From: Candidatus Poseidoniales archaeon
GTDB taxonomy: Archaea; Thermoplasmatota; Poseidoniia; Poseidoniales; Poseidoniaceae
Direction of reading: 5' to 3'
Assembly: GCA_013911465.1 (NCBI GenBank)
Contig: JACETE010000006.1
Coordinates: 1 to 32,252, forward strand
Length of the DNA stretch: 32,252 nucleotides
Shown here: one piece after another, positions 1-7,909 of the stretch
How positions within the stretch are numbered: position 1 is the first letter of the stretch
Layout of the letters: each line of letters starts with the position of its first letter
Made by a program: the position numbers and the translations under genes
The notes under the pieces: model-generated
What the model was told of the DNA's origin: nothing
Database searches by the model: none
The model's input: the letters and a program-made list of their open reading frames with translations, nothing else

Positions 1-1
1 A

Positions 2-1219
2 ATCACTGGTTATTCAGTAGGTCTCAAACTTCATGCCCATGACTTCGAAGATCCTACTCAAACAATCTTACGCAACGCTTCAATCAATTCGGTTGAGGCA
101 GCTTCTGTTGAATACTTTGATGTCCGATTTGAATCTTCATCTCTACTTGGTAATCTATCCGTCTCAAGTAGCGTGATTGATGCTATCGATTCGACTCTCT
201 CTGGTTCGACATCCATCGATACGGATGGTATGGTCAACGAGTGGTCCACGCATTCGATTCGCGCCTCCCTCAATGGAGATGTTGTGGAAGCAACATTCAC
301 AATTTCATCCGACCTACTTACTGACCCAATTGAATTCACAGGTTCATTTGTTGATATCGAAATGCTTCATACAAGGTCACTTGCCGATGCATCAACATCA
401 ATTATTGAGGCTACGGTTTTGGTTTTATCAGCCCAGAGTCTTGCCAGCACTGAGGTGTTCCCAATTGGTTCAGACGCACAACAAAATGTTGTCATCAATC
501 TCCAACCAAATACGCCCCCTGCTCTTTCAATCACGGCACCATATTCTGGGCAACGTTACATGGAAACGATTCCTGTAGAGGTCTCGTTAACAGTGATGGA
601 TGATACGACCGAATCTGATGAAATCGTGCTGAATTGGTTTGTCTATGATGCCCAGAACCAACTTGTGAAGGAAGGTATTGCATCTTCAAACCAGTTCAAC
701 ATTACCTCTCTTGATACCGGTCTCTTCGTCGTTCAGGTAGTGGCTTCAGACAACCTCGGACTTACAACCTTGGCAGAAGTAGATATCGAGATAACCCAAC
801 TTGATACAGATGGAGATTGGGTTTCAACATGCAATTCAGAAACCTGGTTCGATGCAACAGCAGGATTGCAATGTGGCCCGGATATTTATGACCCAGACGA
901 TGACAACGATGGTCGCTTGGATACGAATGACGTCTGGCCCAAAGATCCGTGTGCATGGATTGACACCGATGAAGATGGACAACCTGATCGTATTGATTGT
1001 CCACCCGGCTTCACAACATTGTTGTTTGAAGATCAAGATGATGATGGAGACGGGACTCCTGATGAGTTGGAAGGTACTTCTCTCGGTGAGTCCGAAGACA
1101 ATGCCACTCCATTGATTTTGATTGGATCGATCGTGATTCTTCTTCTCGTTGTTTTCTTCATTCGAGTTCGTGGCGGTGGGCCGAAAACACTGGGCGAGAT
1201 CGATGAGCGAATGCTCTGA
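2..1219 (+). CDS. Membrane-anchored surface protein with Asp-rich calcium-binding-type repeats (5' partial)
   Basis: The reading frame is open from the window edge, so the N-terminus is missing; a GTG at 173 is internal to that open frame and is not taken as the start. The visible 405 residues look extracellular: beta-rich, Ser/Thr-rich segments with an Ig/cadherin-like stretch starting near nt 515 (TPPALSITAP). An Asp-rich region at about nt 800-1075 follows, with DTDGDW, DPDDDNDGRLD, DTDEDGQPD and DQDDDGDGTPD, the signature of thrombospondin type-3-like calcium-binding loops. One hydrophobic helix at about nt 1108-1170 (LILIGSIVILLLVVFFI) and a short basic then acidic tail form a C-terminal anchor with the bulk outside. 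The function is unknown, and a structural or adhesive envelope role is inferred only. The next gene begins 9 bp downstream with its Shine-Dalgarno overlapping this stop, so the two are probably co-transcribed. Confidence 0.8.
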   Translation: MTGYSVGLKLHAHDFEDPTQTILRNASINSVEAASVEYFDVRFESSSLLGNLSVSSSVIDAIDSTLSGSTSIDTDGMVNEWSTHSIRASLNGDVVEATFTISSDLLTDPIEFTGSFVDIEMLHTRSLADASTSIIEATVLVLSAQSLASTEVFPIGSDAQQNVVINLQPNTPPALSITAPYSGQRYMETIPVEVSLTVMDDTTESDEIVLNWFVYDAQNQLVKEGIASSNQFNITSLDTGLFVVQVVASDNLGLTTLAEVDIEITQLDTDGDWVSTCNSETWFDATAGLQCGPDIYDPDDDNDGRLDTNDVWPKDPCAWIDTDEDGQPDRIDCPPGFTTLLFEDQDDDGDGTPDELEGTSLGESEDNATPLILIGSIVILLLVVFFIRVRGGGPKTLGEIDERML

Positions 1220-1224
1220 GGTGA
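1218..1224 (+). promoter_or_regulatory. Shine-Dalgarno overlapping the preceding stop codon
   Basis: GAGGTGA lies 4 nt before the ATG at 1229 and shares bases with the stop codon of the upstream gene. It matches the anti-SD complement GGAGGTGA, fixes the start at 1229 and suggests translational coupling within an operon. Confidence 0.7.
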
Positions 1225-1228
1225 GATC

Positions 1229-1756
1229 ATGCTACCGAGTGCAGAACCTGTTGCTCTTGCAATGGTTCTCATCCTCTGTGGGATTGTGATCTGGGATGCT
1301 TGGTGGCTCACCCGCCAACATCGCGATATTCCCGAATATGGTCATCTCCCGAACAATGGATTTGCATGGAAAAGTGAACGTAGCCATGAGATGTTTCGAC
1401 AATGGGCGAATCTAGGTTCGATGGCAGCAATGATGGCTTTGCCTTGGGGTTTTGCTTCTTTTTCCAACACACCGATTGTATACGTTATTGTCTGGGACGT
1501 ATTGCTTGGGTTGCATATTATTTCGCTCTTGGTGCCAAAGCGCTATGCTGTTACCTCTACCCACCTTTTTGCGGATGGGCAACGGTATGAATGGAGCAGA
1601 CTCGTCCTTGCAAAACGTCAACCAAAGCATCGAATCATGCTCCTTCGAAAGGGCTGGGGTCCATTTGGGCCTCTTCCTCTCGGTGGAGATCGAGCAGACC
1701 TCGACATTGCAGCTGAAAAAATCATTGAAGTTCTTCATCCTGATCAAGAGGAATGA
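1229..1756 (+). CDS. Small membrane protein with possible PH-like C-terminal domain
   Basis: The product has 175 residues. A hydrophobic helix at about residues 6-27 is followed by a soluble loop, then two close helices at about 63-80 and 83-103. The last 70 residues are soluble, beg with AVTSTHLF and carry hydrophobic/basic alternation ending in an amphipathic helix (AAEKIIEVL). This arrangement, two or three helices then a small beta domain, resembles bacterial PH-like/DUF5673-type membrane proteins, but I do not recognise a specific family. The start is supported by the SD at 1218-1224. It follows the surface-protein gene closely and precedes the PPC-domain gene by 40 bp. The function is unknown. 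Confidence 0.75.
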   Translation: MLPSAEPVALAMVLILCGIVIWDAWWLTRQHRDIPEYGHLPNNGFAWKSERSHEMFRQWANLGSMAAMMALPWGFASFSNTPIVYVIVWDVLLGLHIISLLVPKRYAVTSTHLFADGQRYEWSRLVLAKRQPKHRIMLLRKGWGPFGPLPLGGDRADLDIAAEKIIEVLHPDQEE

Positions 1757-1796
1757 TGAGGGGTATTGCTAAGTGATTCCTTGATGTGTTCAGGGC

Positions 1797-2237
1797 ATGG
1801 AATGGGCGCGTAGTGGCGATGACGTTGTTGTGGTACTGGAACCTGGTGAAGAGATTCATACTTCGCTTCGAAACCTTGCGGATGAACTTGGGATAAATGG
1901 TGCAGTCATCACAAGCGGAATTGGGCGTACCATGAATTCTACATTTGGATACATGGATGAAACGTTCACATATCATCGTCGTTGTCTTGAACAACCCGCT
2001 GAACTCGTTACGTTGCAAGGCAATCTTGCAAGGCATGAAGATGGTTCGGCATTTACTCACCTACACGCAACCTTTGCTGACGATGAATTTGTAACAAAGT
2101 CAGGTCATATGTTTGAGGCAACCGTCTTTGTCGTAGCAGAAATACACATGCGAATAATGTCAAAAATTGTAATGACACGATGCCCAATGATCGATGGTGA
2201 ATTTGTGGAATTAAAACTCCAAAATCGGGACCCTTAA
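1797..2237 (+). CDS. PPC/DUF296 (PCC) domain protein
   Basis: This 146-residue, single-domain protein is the usual size for stand-alone archaeal and bacterial PPC/DUF296 proteins. Diagnostic parts are the glycine turn GAVITSGIGR (about residues 35-44), FGYMD, a Tyr/His strand, the conserved core LVTLQGNLA with a following G, and the histidine cluster THLHATFAD then GHMFEATVFVVAEI. In the family these histidines can bind a metal. In plants the domain occurs in AT-hook proteins, but no AT-hook is visible here. The precise role of the prokaryotic single-domain members is not settled, so DNA binding should not be assumed. The gene sits 24 bp upstream of ligA on the same strand, which suggests but does not prove co-transcription. 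Confidence 0.85.
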   Translation: MEWARSGDDVVVVLEPGEEIHTSLRNLADELGINGAVITSGIGRTMNSTFGYMDETFTYHRRCLEQPAELVTLQGNLARHEDGSAFTHLHATFADDEFVTKSGHMFEATVFVVAEIHMRIMSKIVMTRCPMIDGEFVELKLQNRDP

Positions 2238-2261
2238 ATGGGGTCGAGATGGTGGTAATGC

Positions 2262-4382
2262 ATGGCTCAAGGAGGCGATGAAAAAACTCGCAATTCGGGC
2301 CGAGTAGCATGGTTGGCTGAGCAGATCGCTCATCACTCAGATATGTACTACAATCAAGCGAAAACAGAAATTTCAGATTCTGAATTCGATGCTCTATGGG
2401 ACGAATTGAAACAACTTGCTCCTGACCACCCCCAACTGCAAAGAGTCGGTGCTGAAATCGATCCTGGTACAGTGAAGGTCGATCACATGTTTCCTATGCG
2501 TTCTCTCAACAAAGGCACAAACGATGACGATATCGCCCATTTCGTTACGGAATCTTCTTTGGAATCAACACGATTCATTTCCCAACCAAAGTTGGACGGC
2601 TCTGCATTATCCTTGGAGTATAGAAAAGGCAGACTCGTCCGAGCAGCAACCCGTGGTAGTGGAGATAGGGGGGAGGACGTGACGAAGAATGCGAGAAGAG
2701 TTGAGAATGTCCCACACACTCTGGGTGTAGAAGTGGATGTTCACATTCGCGGTGAGGTTGTCATGAGATTGGCGGTCTTTGAAGAGAAGTATCGCACCAT
2801 TTCTCCTAATCCAAGGAACCTTGCTGCGGGAGCATTACGTCAGAAAAATGCAGACGGTAAAGCGAATGCAAGTGATTTGGTTTTTCTTGCATACGATGCT
2901 AAGTTCCCTTCTGAAGCAGATCGTCACCCCGATTCGGTTTCACCCCCGAGCGAGAATTTTGATAGTGCAATTCTAGAGTGGTTAAGTGAAACAGCAGGGG
3001 TTGAACCTGCTCCTTGGGTTGTCCACGATTCGGGTTCAGAAGATGCATCCATTGAATCTCTTTGTCAAGAAACACGAACATGGAGCAAGGGACGAGAATC
3101 GTACAGTTTCGAGATCGATGGGCTTGTTTTCAAAGTCGATGATCTTGAAAAGCGGGATCTGCTCGGCATGACAGCACATCATCCAAGGTGGGCTCTTGCA
3201 TGGAAATTCCCTCCAGAGGAAGCAACATCCGTTCTGCTTGACGTTGATTGGCAAACTGGACGTACAGGCACAATCACTCCTGTTGCTCGGATTGCTCCGC
3301 AACGAGTTGGAGGGGTTACAGTTGAGAATACGACGCTTCACAATCTAGGCGAAGTTCAGCGCTTGGATATTCAAATCGGTGACAAGATTCGTATTGTACG
3401 TCGAGGCGATGTCATCCCAAAGATCGAAGCAGGTCTTGGTGTAGCCACACAAAGTGATGTTGATGGTAGAACACATGCTGATGGTGAACCATTCACAGGA
3501 GGATTACCAGAACGACGCCAGATTACTCCTCCCGATTCATGCCCTGCTTGCGCAGGACCAATCGAAATTGAAGGGGCATTCATTCGCTGTACGGATGTCC
3601 AATGTTCGGCCCGACTCGGACGAAGCATCCTGTACTATTGCAGGGCATTGGAAATGGATGGTATTGGGGAGAAGCTTGTCGAACAACTCATCGAAGAAGG
3701 TCTGATTTCAAGCATCCCAGATTTGTATCGTCTTGATCAACCAATGTTGCTTTCCCTCGATCGGATGGGACAAAAATCTGCGGACAATGTACTTAGCGAA
3801 ATTGGAAAAAGCCGCTCGATGGCATTTTCAAAATTTTTGAGTGCCCTTGGATTACCGGGGATTGGCCCAGAACTTGCGACCTCGATCTCGAACCACTTTG
3901 GGGTCCCCGCACAACTTCTACAGTGGGTTGATGTTGCATTAACAGATGCTTCACGCCTTTCAGAATTAACATCGATTGATGGTGTGGGAGACATTGTTGC
4001 TCTACAACTTCGTGATGGAATCCAATTGAGAAGAGAAATGGTTGACGATCTTCTCTCCCTACTTTCCATTCAACAGGAGGAGCGAATTGCTGAAGGCGGA
4101 ATGTTCGATGGCATGACGTTTTGTGTCACAGGTACGCTCACAGAACCAAGAAAAAGCATTCAAGCACGAATTAAAGCGGCTGGAGGCAAGGTTGTGGGAA
4201 GTGTCTCTGGTAATCTCTCTGTTTTGATTGCAGGAGAAAATGCAGGCTCAAAACTCGCTAAAGCTGAGAAATTGGGCGTTCAGGTATGGGACGAAGAGAC
4301 ACTACTTGGCCGAATTTCAGGCCAACCAGAAGAGCAGGAATCATCTTCGCCTGCGAGCCAACCAACATTGTTCGATTATTGA
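2262..4382 (+). CDS. ligA: NAD-dependent DNA ligase LigA
   Basis: The 706-residue product has the full bacterial LigA architecture. Domain Ia contains YYNQAKTEISDSEFDAL. In the adenylation domain the nucleotidyl-accepting lysine is K110 in KLDG, followed by RAATRGSGDRGEDVT and later EIDGLVFKVD and WALAWKFPPE. An OB fold follows, then a zinc finger with C427, C430, C443 and C448. Helix-hairpin-helix repeats come next (MDGIGEKLVEQL, LDRMGQKSADNVL, LPGIGPELA, IDGVGDIVA), and a C-terminal BRCT domain (about 615-690, FCVTGTLTEPR). It seals DNA nicks using NAD+. Every catalytic and structural element is present, so it should be active. Most archaea use an ATP-dependent ligase, so a bacterial-type ligase next to archaeal replication genes points to an old transfer. 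Codon use does not look different from its neighbours. Confidence 0.97.
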   Translation: MAQGGDEKTRNSGRVAWLAEQIAHHSDMYYNQAKTEISDSEFDALWDELKQLAPDHPQLQRVGAEIDPGTVKVDHMFPMRSLNKGTNDDDIAHFVTESSLESTRFISQPKLDGSALSLEYRKGRLVRAATRGSGDRGEDVTKNARRVENVPHTLGVEVDVHIRGEVVMRLAVFEEKYRTISPNPRNLAAGALRQKNADGKANASDLVFLAYDAKFPSEADRHPDSVSPPSENFDSAILEWLSETAGVEPAPWVVHDSGSEDASIESLCQETRTWSKGRESYSFEIDGLVFKVDDLEKRDLLGMTAHHPRWALAWKFPPEEATSVLLDVDWQTGRTGTITPVARIAPQRVGGVTVENTTLHNLGEVQRLDIQIGDKIRIVRRGDVIPKIEAGLGVATQSDVDGRTHADGEPFTGGLPERRQITPPDSCPACAGPIEIEGAFIRCTDVQCSARLGRSILYYCRALEMDGIGEKLVEQLIEEGLISSIPDLYRLDQPMLLSLDRMGQKSADNVLSEIGKSRSMAFSKFLSALGLPGIGPELATSISNHFGVPAQLLQWVDVALTDASRLSELTSIDGVGDIVALQLRDGIQLRREMVDDLLSLLSIQQEERIAEGGMFDGMTFCVTGTLTEPRKSIQARIKAAGGKVVGSVSGNLSVLIAGENAGSKLAKAEKLGVQVWDEETLLGRISGQPEEQESSSPASQPTLFDY

Positions 4383-4439
4383 GAAATTTTCCGTCGCGAA
4401 GAACGAACATTCTTAACAAGATTCGTCTAATTTTACCTT

Positions 4440-6950
4440 ATGCAACTGAAGGCCATCCTTCTCTCAACCATCGTTGCTATGGTCATGCTTTCGCCGATTA
4501 TTGAGGCAAATTCGAGTGGTAAACACAACTCCTCCGCGAGTTGTGGTTGCCATGGTAGTAGCGCTTCCGTCACCATTTCGGAGAACTTTCCCTCCACATA
4601 TATTGCAGGGCAATCCTATTCCATTCAAGTTTCCGTGTCCGGTGGCGTATCAGGCTCACAAGGAGGTTTCAATGTTGAAGTGGACAAAGGTTCACTATCG
4701 ACAGCAGGGAATTCAGGTGTGAAGGTCAGTGGAAAGTCGATAACACACGCCAACAAAGCAAGTCGGACATGGTCGTTCGACTGGATCAGTCCATCATCGG
4801 GAAGCGGATCTGTGACCGTCAACATCGCTGGAATGACGGCAAATGGCGCCAATGGAAACAGTGGTGATGCTTGGACTACGGCCATCTTGACCATCACAGA
4901 AACCGTTGTATCCACGAACACTCCCCCAACCGTTTCAAATGTTCAAATCACTCCTTCAGGTGCAACGTCAGCGGATGACCTGACTCTTGCCTATGATTTC
5001 AACGATCAAGACATCGGAGATACAGAATCAGGCACAACAATCCATTGGTCAAAAAATGGAGTGCATCAAACACAACACGATGGATTAATGATGCTATCAA
5101 AAATCCACACAACAAGAAATGATGATTGGAGTGTATCGGTAACTCCGAGCGATGGTGAAGATTTTGGAACAACTCAATCCTCCAACATCATCATTGTACT
5201 CAATGCCCCACCAACCATCAGCTCCTCGCTTCTAGCGCCAACAACTCCGACTTCTGACGACGATATTACTGCCTCAACATTTGGTCAAAGCGACGAGGAT
5301 GGAGATGCATTGACGTTTGAATACCGTTGGTATCTTGAGGGCACATTGCAAGAGAACCTCAACGATGTTGACGTTCTTCCATCGCTTGCTACCAGAAGCG
5401 GAGACACTTGGATGGTTGAAATTCGGGCCTACGATGGGGAAGACTATTCCACTTGGGTGAGTTCAAACCCTATCTCTGTAGGTCAGCAAACATCAAACAA
5501 TGCTCCAACCGTAGATTCAATTGCGATTTCTCCAACCAATCCAACAACAACAGATACCCTTGTAGCAACCTCGACATCATCCGATGCAGATATGGATTCC
5601 ATCACCATTACTGAATATCAGTGGCGAAGGAATGGGGAACTTGTAGGAATTACAACTTCTACGGTTGACCCAGTATCGACCAACAAAGGGGAATCTTGGA
5701 GTGTTGAAGCACGATCCTTTGACGGAACAGATTGGTCTTCTTGGGTGACATCTTCCTCCATCCAAATCCTAAACTCCGTTCCAAATCTAGAATCTGCATC
5801 CATTAGTGCGGCAGAAGTAACGACGGACGAAAACATTAGTGTTAGCTCTACCATGAGCGATGCTGATGGAGATTCACTGACCATGTCCATCAAATGGTAT
5901 CTCGATGGAACGTTACAACCGGAATACAATAATCAAGTAATGTTATCAGCACAATTAACCAACAAAGGAGACATTTGGACTTCAGTGGTTGAAGCATTCG
6001 ATGGTTTCGAAACAAGCATAACTAGCCAAACGTTCACAGTTCAAATTCTAAATTCAGAACCTACAATCTCCCTCGAACTCGATGATGAAGTTACATCACA
6101 AGACATTCTCACACTCGATGCGCTTGTCGCTGATAGCGATGAGGATGTTATCGAAACCGTATCCGTTACATGGTATCGCAATGGATTCCGCGAGAGTTCG
6201 CTCGACAATACAACAACTGTTCCATCAACATATCTTGGCCCAGGTCAAGAATGGAGCGTTGAAATGGCAGTCACCGATGGCGAAGTCATTGTTGTTTCCG
6301 AAGCCTCCGTCATCATTGACAATGCACCTCCACTTGCTGTGATTTCAGTCTTAACCGATGATTTGTATGCTGGTGAACGCGTTCACCTTTCAGGAACTCA
6401 ATCGACAGATCCAGACAATGCGATTGTTCGGTACCAATGGATGTGGCCTGGTGGAGGGGCCTCTGGAATTGAGACCTCGTTTCTGATGCCATTAACCGGG
6501 ACAATCGACGTCGTGCTTTCAGTAACGGATGCATCAGGTGCAAGCAATTCGACAACATTGACGCTGACGTCAAGTTCGCCATTACCGTGCCCAAATCTAA
6601 CCTCGATTGTCTCTGGGAACGATGTTTCGTTGGAATGGACATGGACATCACCTGAACAGGCCTTGTTCGAGATAACTCGAAATGGCGTGATCATTGGCGT
6701 TACGAATTCGACAATCTTCGCCGACACACCAAGTTTGACTGGCACTTCGTCCTACCAGATTCAAACCTACATTGATGACAGAATACTCGAATCTTCATGT
6801 CAATCACCATCGGCGGATGTGATCATTGAATCATCGGTTACTGATTTTGAAGAAGGTCCGTCTTCCGTCGCAGGTCTTGGTTTAGGTTCAATTTACGTTC
6901 TTCTTGGTATACTCCTTCTTGTTTCAGCTACTCTAAGACGAGGTGACTAA
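4440..6950 (+). CDS. Exported Reeler-like/Ig-repeat protein with CxCH motif and C-terminal anchor
   Basis: The product has 836 residues. A signal peptide covers about residues 1-23. Right after it the mature N-terminus carries C35-G-C37-H38, a heme-like CxCH in place of CxxCH. About residues 40-160 resemble the Reeler/choice-of-anchor V type of beta domain (GGFNVEV, then SFDWISPSSGSGSV and GDAWTTAIL), a family whose members often carry a CxxCH just before it. Five Ig/cadherin-like repeats and one PKD-like repeat follow (about 160-715), then an Fn3-like region with two cysteines and a final membrane helix (about 810-830) with a short RRGD tail. It lies 2 bp upstream of the next gene, which has the related CxxxCH layout. 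Heme attachment is plausible but unproven. No SD precedes ATG 4440; a weak TATA-like CTTAAC lies about 25 bp upstream. Confidence 0.85.
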   Translation: MQLKAILLSTIVAMVMLSPIIEANSSGKHNSSASCGCHGSSASVTISENFPSTYIAGQSYSIQVSVSGGVSGSQGGFNVEVDKGSLSTAGNSGVKVSGKSITHANKASRTWSFDWISPSSGSGSVTVNIAGMTANGANGNSGDAWTTAILTITETVVSTNTPPTVSNVQITPSGATSADDLTLAYDFNDQDIGDTESGTTIHWSKNGVHQTQHDGLMMLSKIHTTRNDDWSVSVTPSDGEDFGTTQSSNIIIVLNAPPTISSSLLAPTTPTSDDDITASTFGQSDEDGDALTFEYRWYLEGTLQENLNDVDVLPSLATRSGDTWMVEIRAYDGEDYSTWVSSNPISVGQQTSNNAPTVDSIAISPTNPTTTDTLVATSTSSDADMDSITITEYQWRRNGELVGITTSTVDPVSTNKGESWSVEARSFDGTDWSSWVTSSSIQILNSVPNLESASISAAEVTTDENISVSSTMSDADGDSLTMSIKWYLDGTLQPEYNNQVMLSAQLTNKGDIWTSVVEAFDGFETSITSQTFTVQILNSEPTISLELDDEVTSQDILTLDALVADSDEDVIETVSVTWYRNGFRESSLDNTTTVPSTYLGPGQEWSVEMAVTDGEVIVVSEASVIIDNAPPLAVISVLTDDLYAGERVHLSGTQSTDPDNAIVRYQWMWPGGGASGIETSFLMPLTGTIDVVLSVTDASGASNSTTLTLTSSSPLPCPNLTSIVSGNDVSLEWTWTSPEQALFEITRNGVIIGVTNSTIFADTPSLTGTSSYQIQTYIDDRILESSCQSPSADVIIESSVTDFEEGPSSVAGLGLGSIYVLLGILLLVSATLRRGD
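4918..6590 (+). repeat. Six tandem degenerate Ig/PKD-like domain repeats (about 90-98 codons each)
   Basis: Units begin near nt 4918, 5203, 5497, 5773, 6052 and 6321, each with an N-x-x-P start such as NTPPTV, NAPPTI, NNAPTV, NSVPNL, NSEPTI and NAPPLA. Units two to five share an Asp-rich DxDGD or similar turn, a W-Y/R-x-N/D-G strand (for example YRWYLEGTLQ, YQWRRNGELV, IKWYLDGTLQ) and a GDxW...DG strand near the end. Divergence is high at both DNA and protein level, so the duplications look old. The last unit is PKD-like (LSGTQSTDPDN). The repeats probably act as a stalk that projects the N-terminal domain away from the membrane. Confidence 0.75.
6940..6946 (+). promoter_or_regulatory. Shine-Dalgarno for the CxxxCH protein gene
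   Basis: GAGGTGA lies 6 nt before ATG 6953, inside the 3' end of the preceding gene. It decides the start and supports coupled translation of the cassette. Confidence 0.7.
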
Positions 6951-6952
6951 CC

Positions 6953-7909
6953 ATGCGCTCAAAACTCGTACTATTGGTCGTAGTTTCATTACTAATCCCA
7001 TTTCATGCAAGCGGAAATCCAGGTGGTGTTGGCAATGGGTTGGAAGATATGCAGTGTGGGGGCGCTTGCCATGGGGATGCCAATCAGAACGCGACATCAA
7101 ATCTGCAACTGAGTTTGCAAACGGCAGGTACGGTTTGGGTTGGGCAACCTGCTGAAGTTACCGTTCAGATCTCTGGCTTCGACTCATCTCACGATATCGA
7201 TCAGATTGGAATCTTCCTTCTCTCTTCCACCAATGCAAACGGTGACATTCCAACCACGGATGGTTGGGACATTCTCTCGGACGGGATGGGCGGTTCAAAC
7301 AATTATGTTGAGTACTCCTCGATTGAATCAACAACATTAACGCATTCTTGGATCCTTAGAGCAGATGAAATAGGAGACAAAACATTGTACGTCTCTGTCC
7401 ATCATGGTGACAATTCAGGGTCTGATTCAGGGCGACCGTTCTTTGGTGTTTCACAAGCATTCTCAATCACCATCGAACCAATTCCAGAAAATTTGCAACG
7501 AATAAACCCCGATTACAAGCCGCCAACATCTAGAGAGGTTGGTGAATCCACTGAATTGTGTGTACAAACCACTGCTGCAAGCAGTGTTGTGATTGAATGG
7601 CGTGAACCATCTGGATCGAGTTCGCAGTTGATAACAACTCAAAATGGAGATTGTTGGAAGGCAATATTGCCTACTGCAACAACCACTTCAACCATTGAAT
7701 GGCGGGCAATTCTGGATGGAGAAGGACCCCAACAGACAACCCCATGGTTCTCGATGACAAGTGTTGAACCAACTTGGGAAGCGGATGAAACAGCACTGTT
7801 ACTCCAATCAATTGCCCATCTTGTTCTCTTCTTTGGAGTGGTAATCTTGGTTCGAAAACCAAAACGAAAGGAAGATGAATTCAAGAATTATTTGGAGGAG
7901 AGCATATGA
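6953..7909 (+). CDS. Exported CxxxCH heme-like protein with C-terminal membrane anchor
   Basis: The product has 318 residues. A signal peptide covers about residues 1-20 (KLVLLVVVSLLIPFHAS). The mature N-terminus has C35-G-G-A-C39-H40, a CxxxCH motif at the same residue position as CxCH in the preceding gene. A beta-sandwich domain follows (about 48-180) with several histidines (THSW, SVHHGD), then a second small domain with two cysteines (ELCVQTT and GDCWKAI) that could form a disulfide, and one membrane helix near residues 284-302 followed by a basic-acidic cytoplasmic tail. The layout parallels its upstream neighbour without the long repeat stalk. Its stop overlaps the start of the next gene by 4 bp (ATGA). 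I infer a cell-surface cytochrome-like or metal-binding role; covalent heme is unproven because neither motif is canonical. Confidence 0.83.
   Translation: MRSKLVLLVVVSLLIPFHASGNPGGVGNGLEDMQCGGACHGDANQNATSNLQLSLQTAGTVWVGQPAEVTVQISGFDSSHDIDQIGIFLLSSTNANGDIPTTDGWDILSDGMGGSNNYVEYSSIESTTLTHSWILRADEIGDKTLYVSVHHGDNSGSDSGRPFFGVSQAFSITIEPIPENLQRINPDYKPPTSREVGESTELCVQTTAASSVVIEWREPSGSSSQLITTQNGDCWKAILPTATTTSTIEWRAILDGEGPQQTTPWFSMTSVEPTWEADETALLLQSIAHLVLFFGVVILVRKPKRKEDEFKNYLEESI
7894..7900 (+). promoter_or_regulatory. Shine-Dalgarno for the DUF2231-like gene
   Basis: GGAGGAG lies 5 nt before ATG 7906, within the end of the preceding coding sequence. It fixes the start that overlaps the upstream stop codon by 4 bp. 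Confidence 0.7.
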
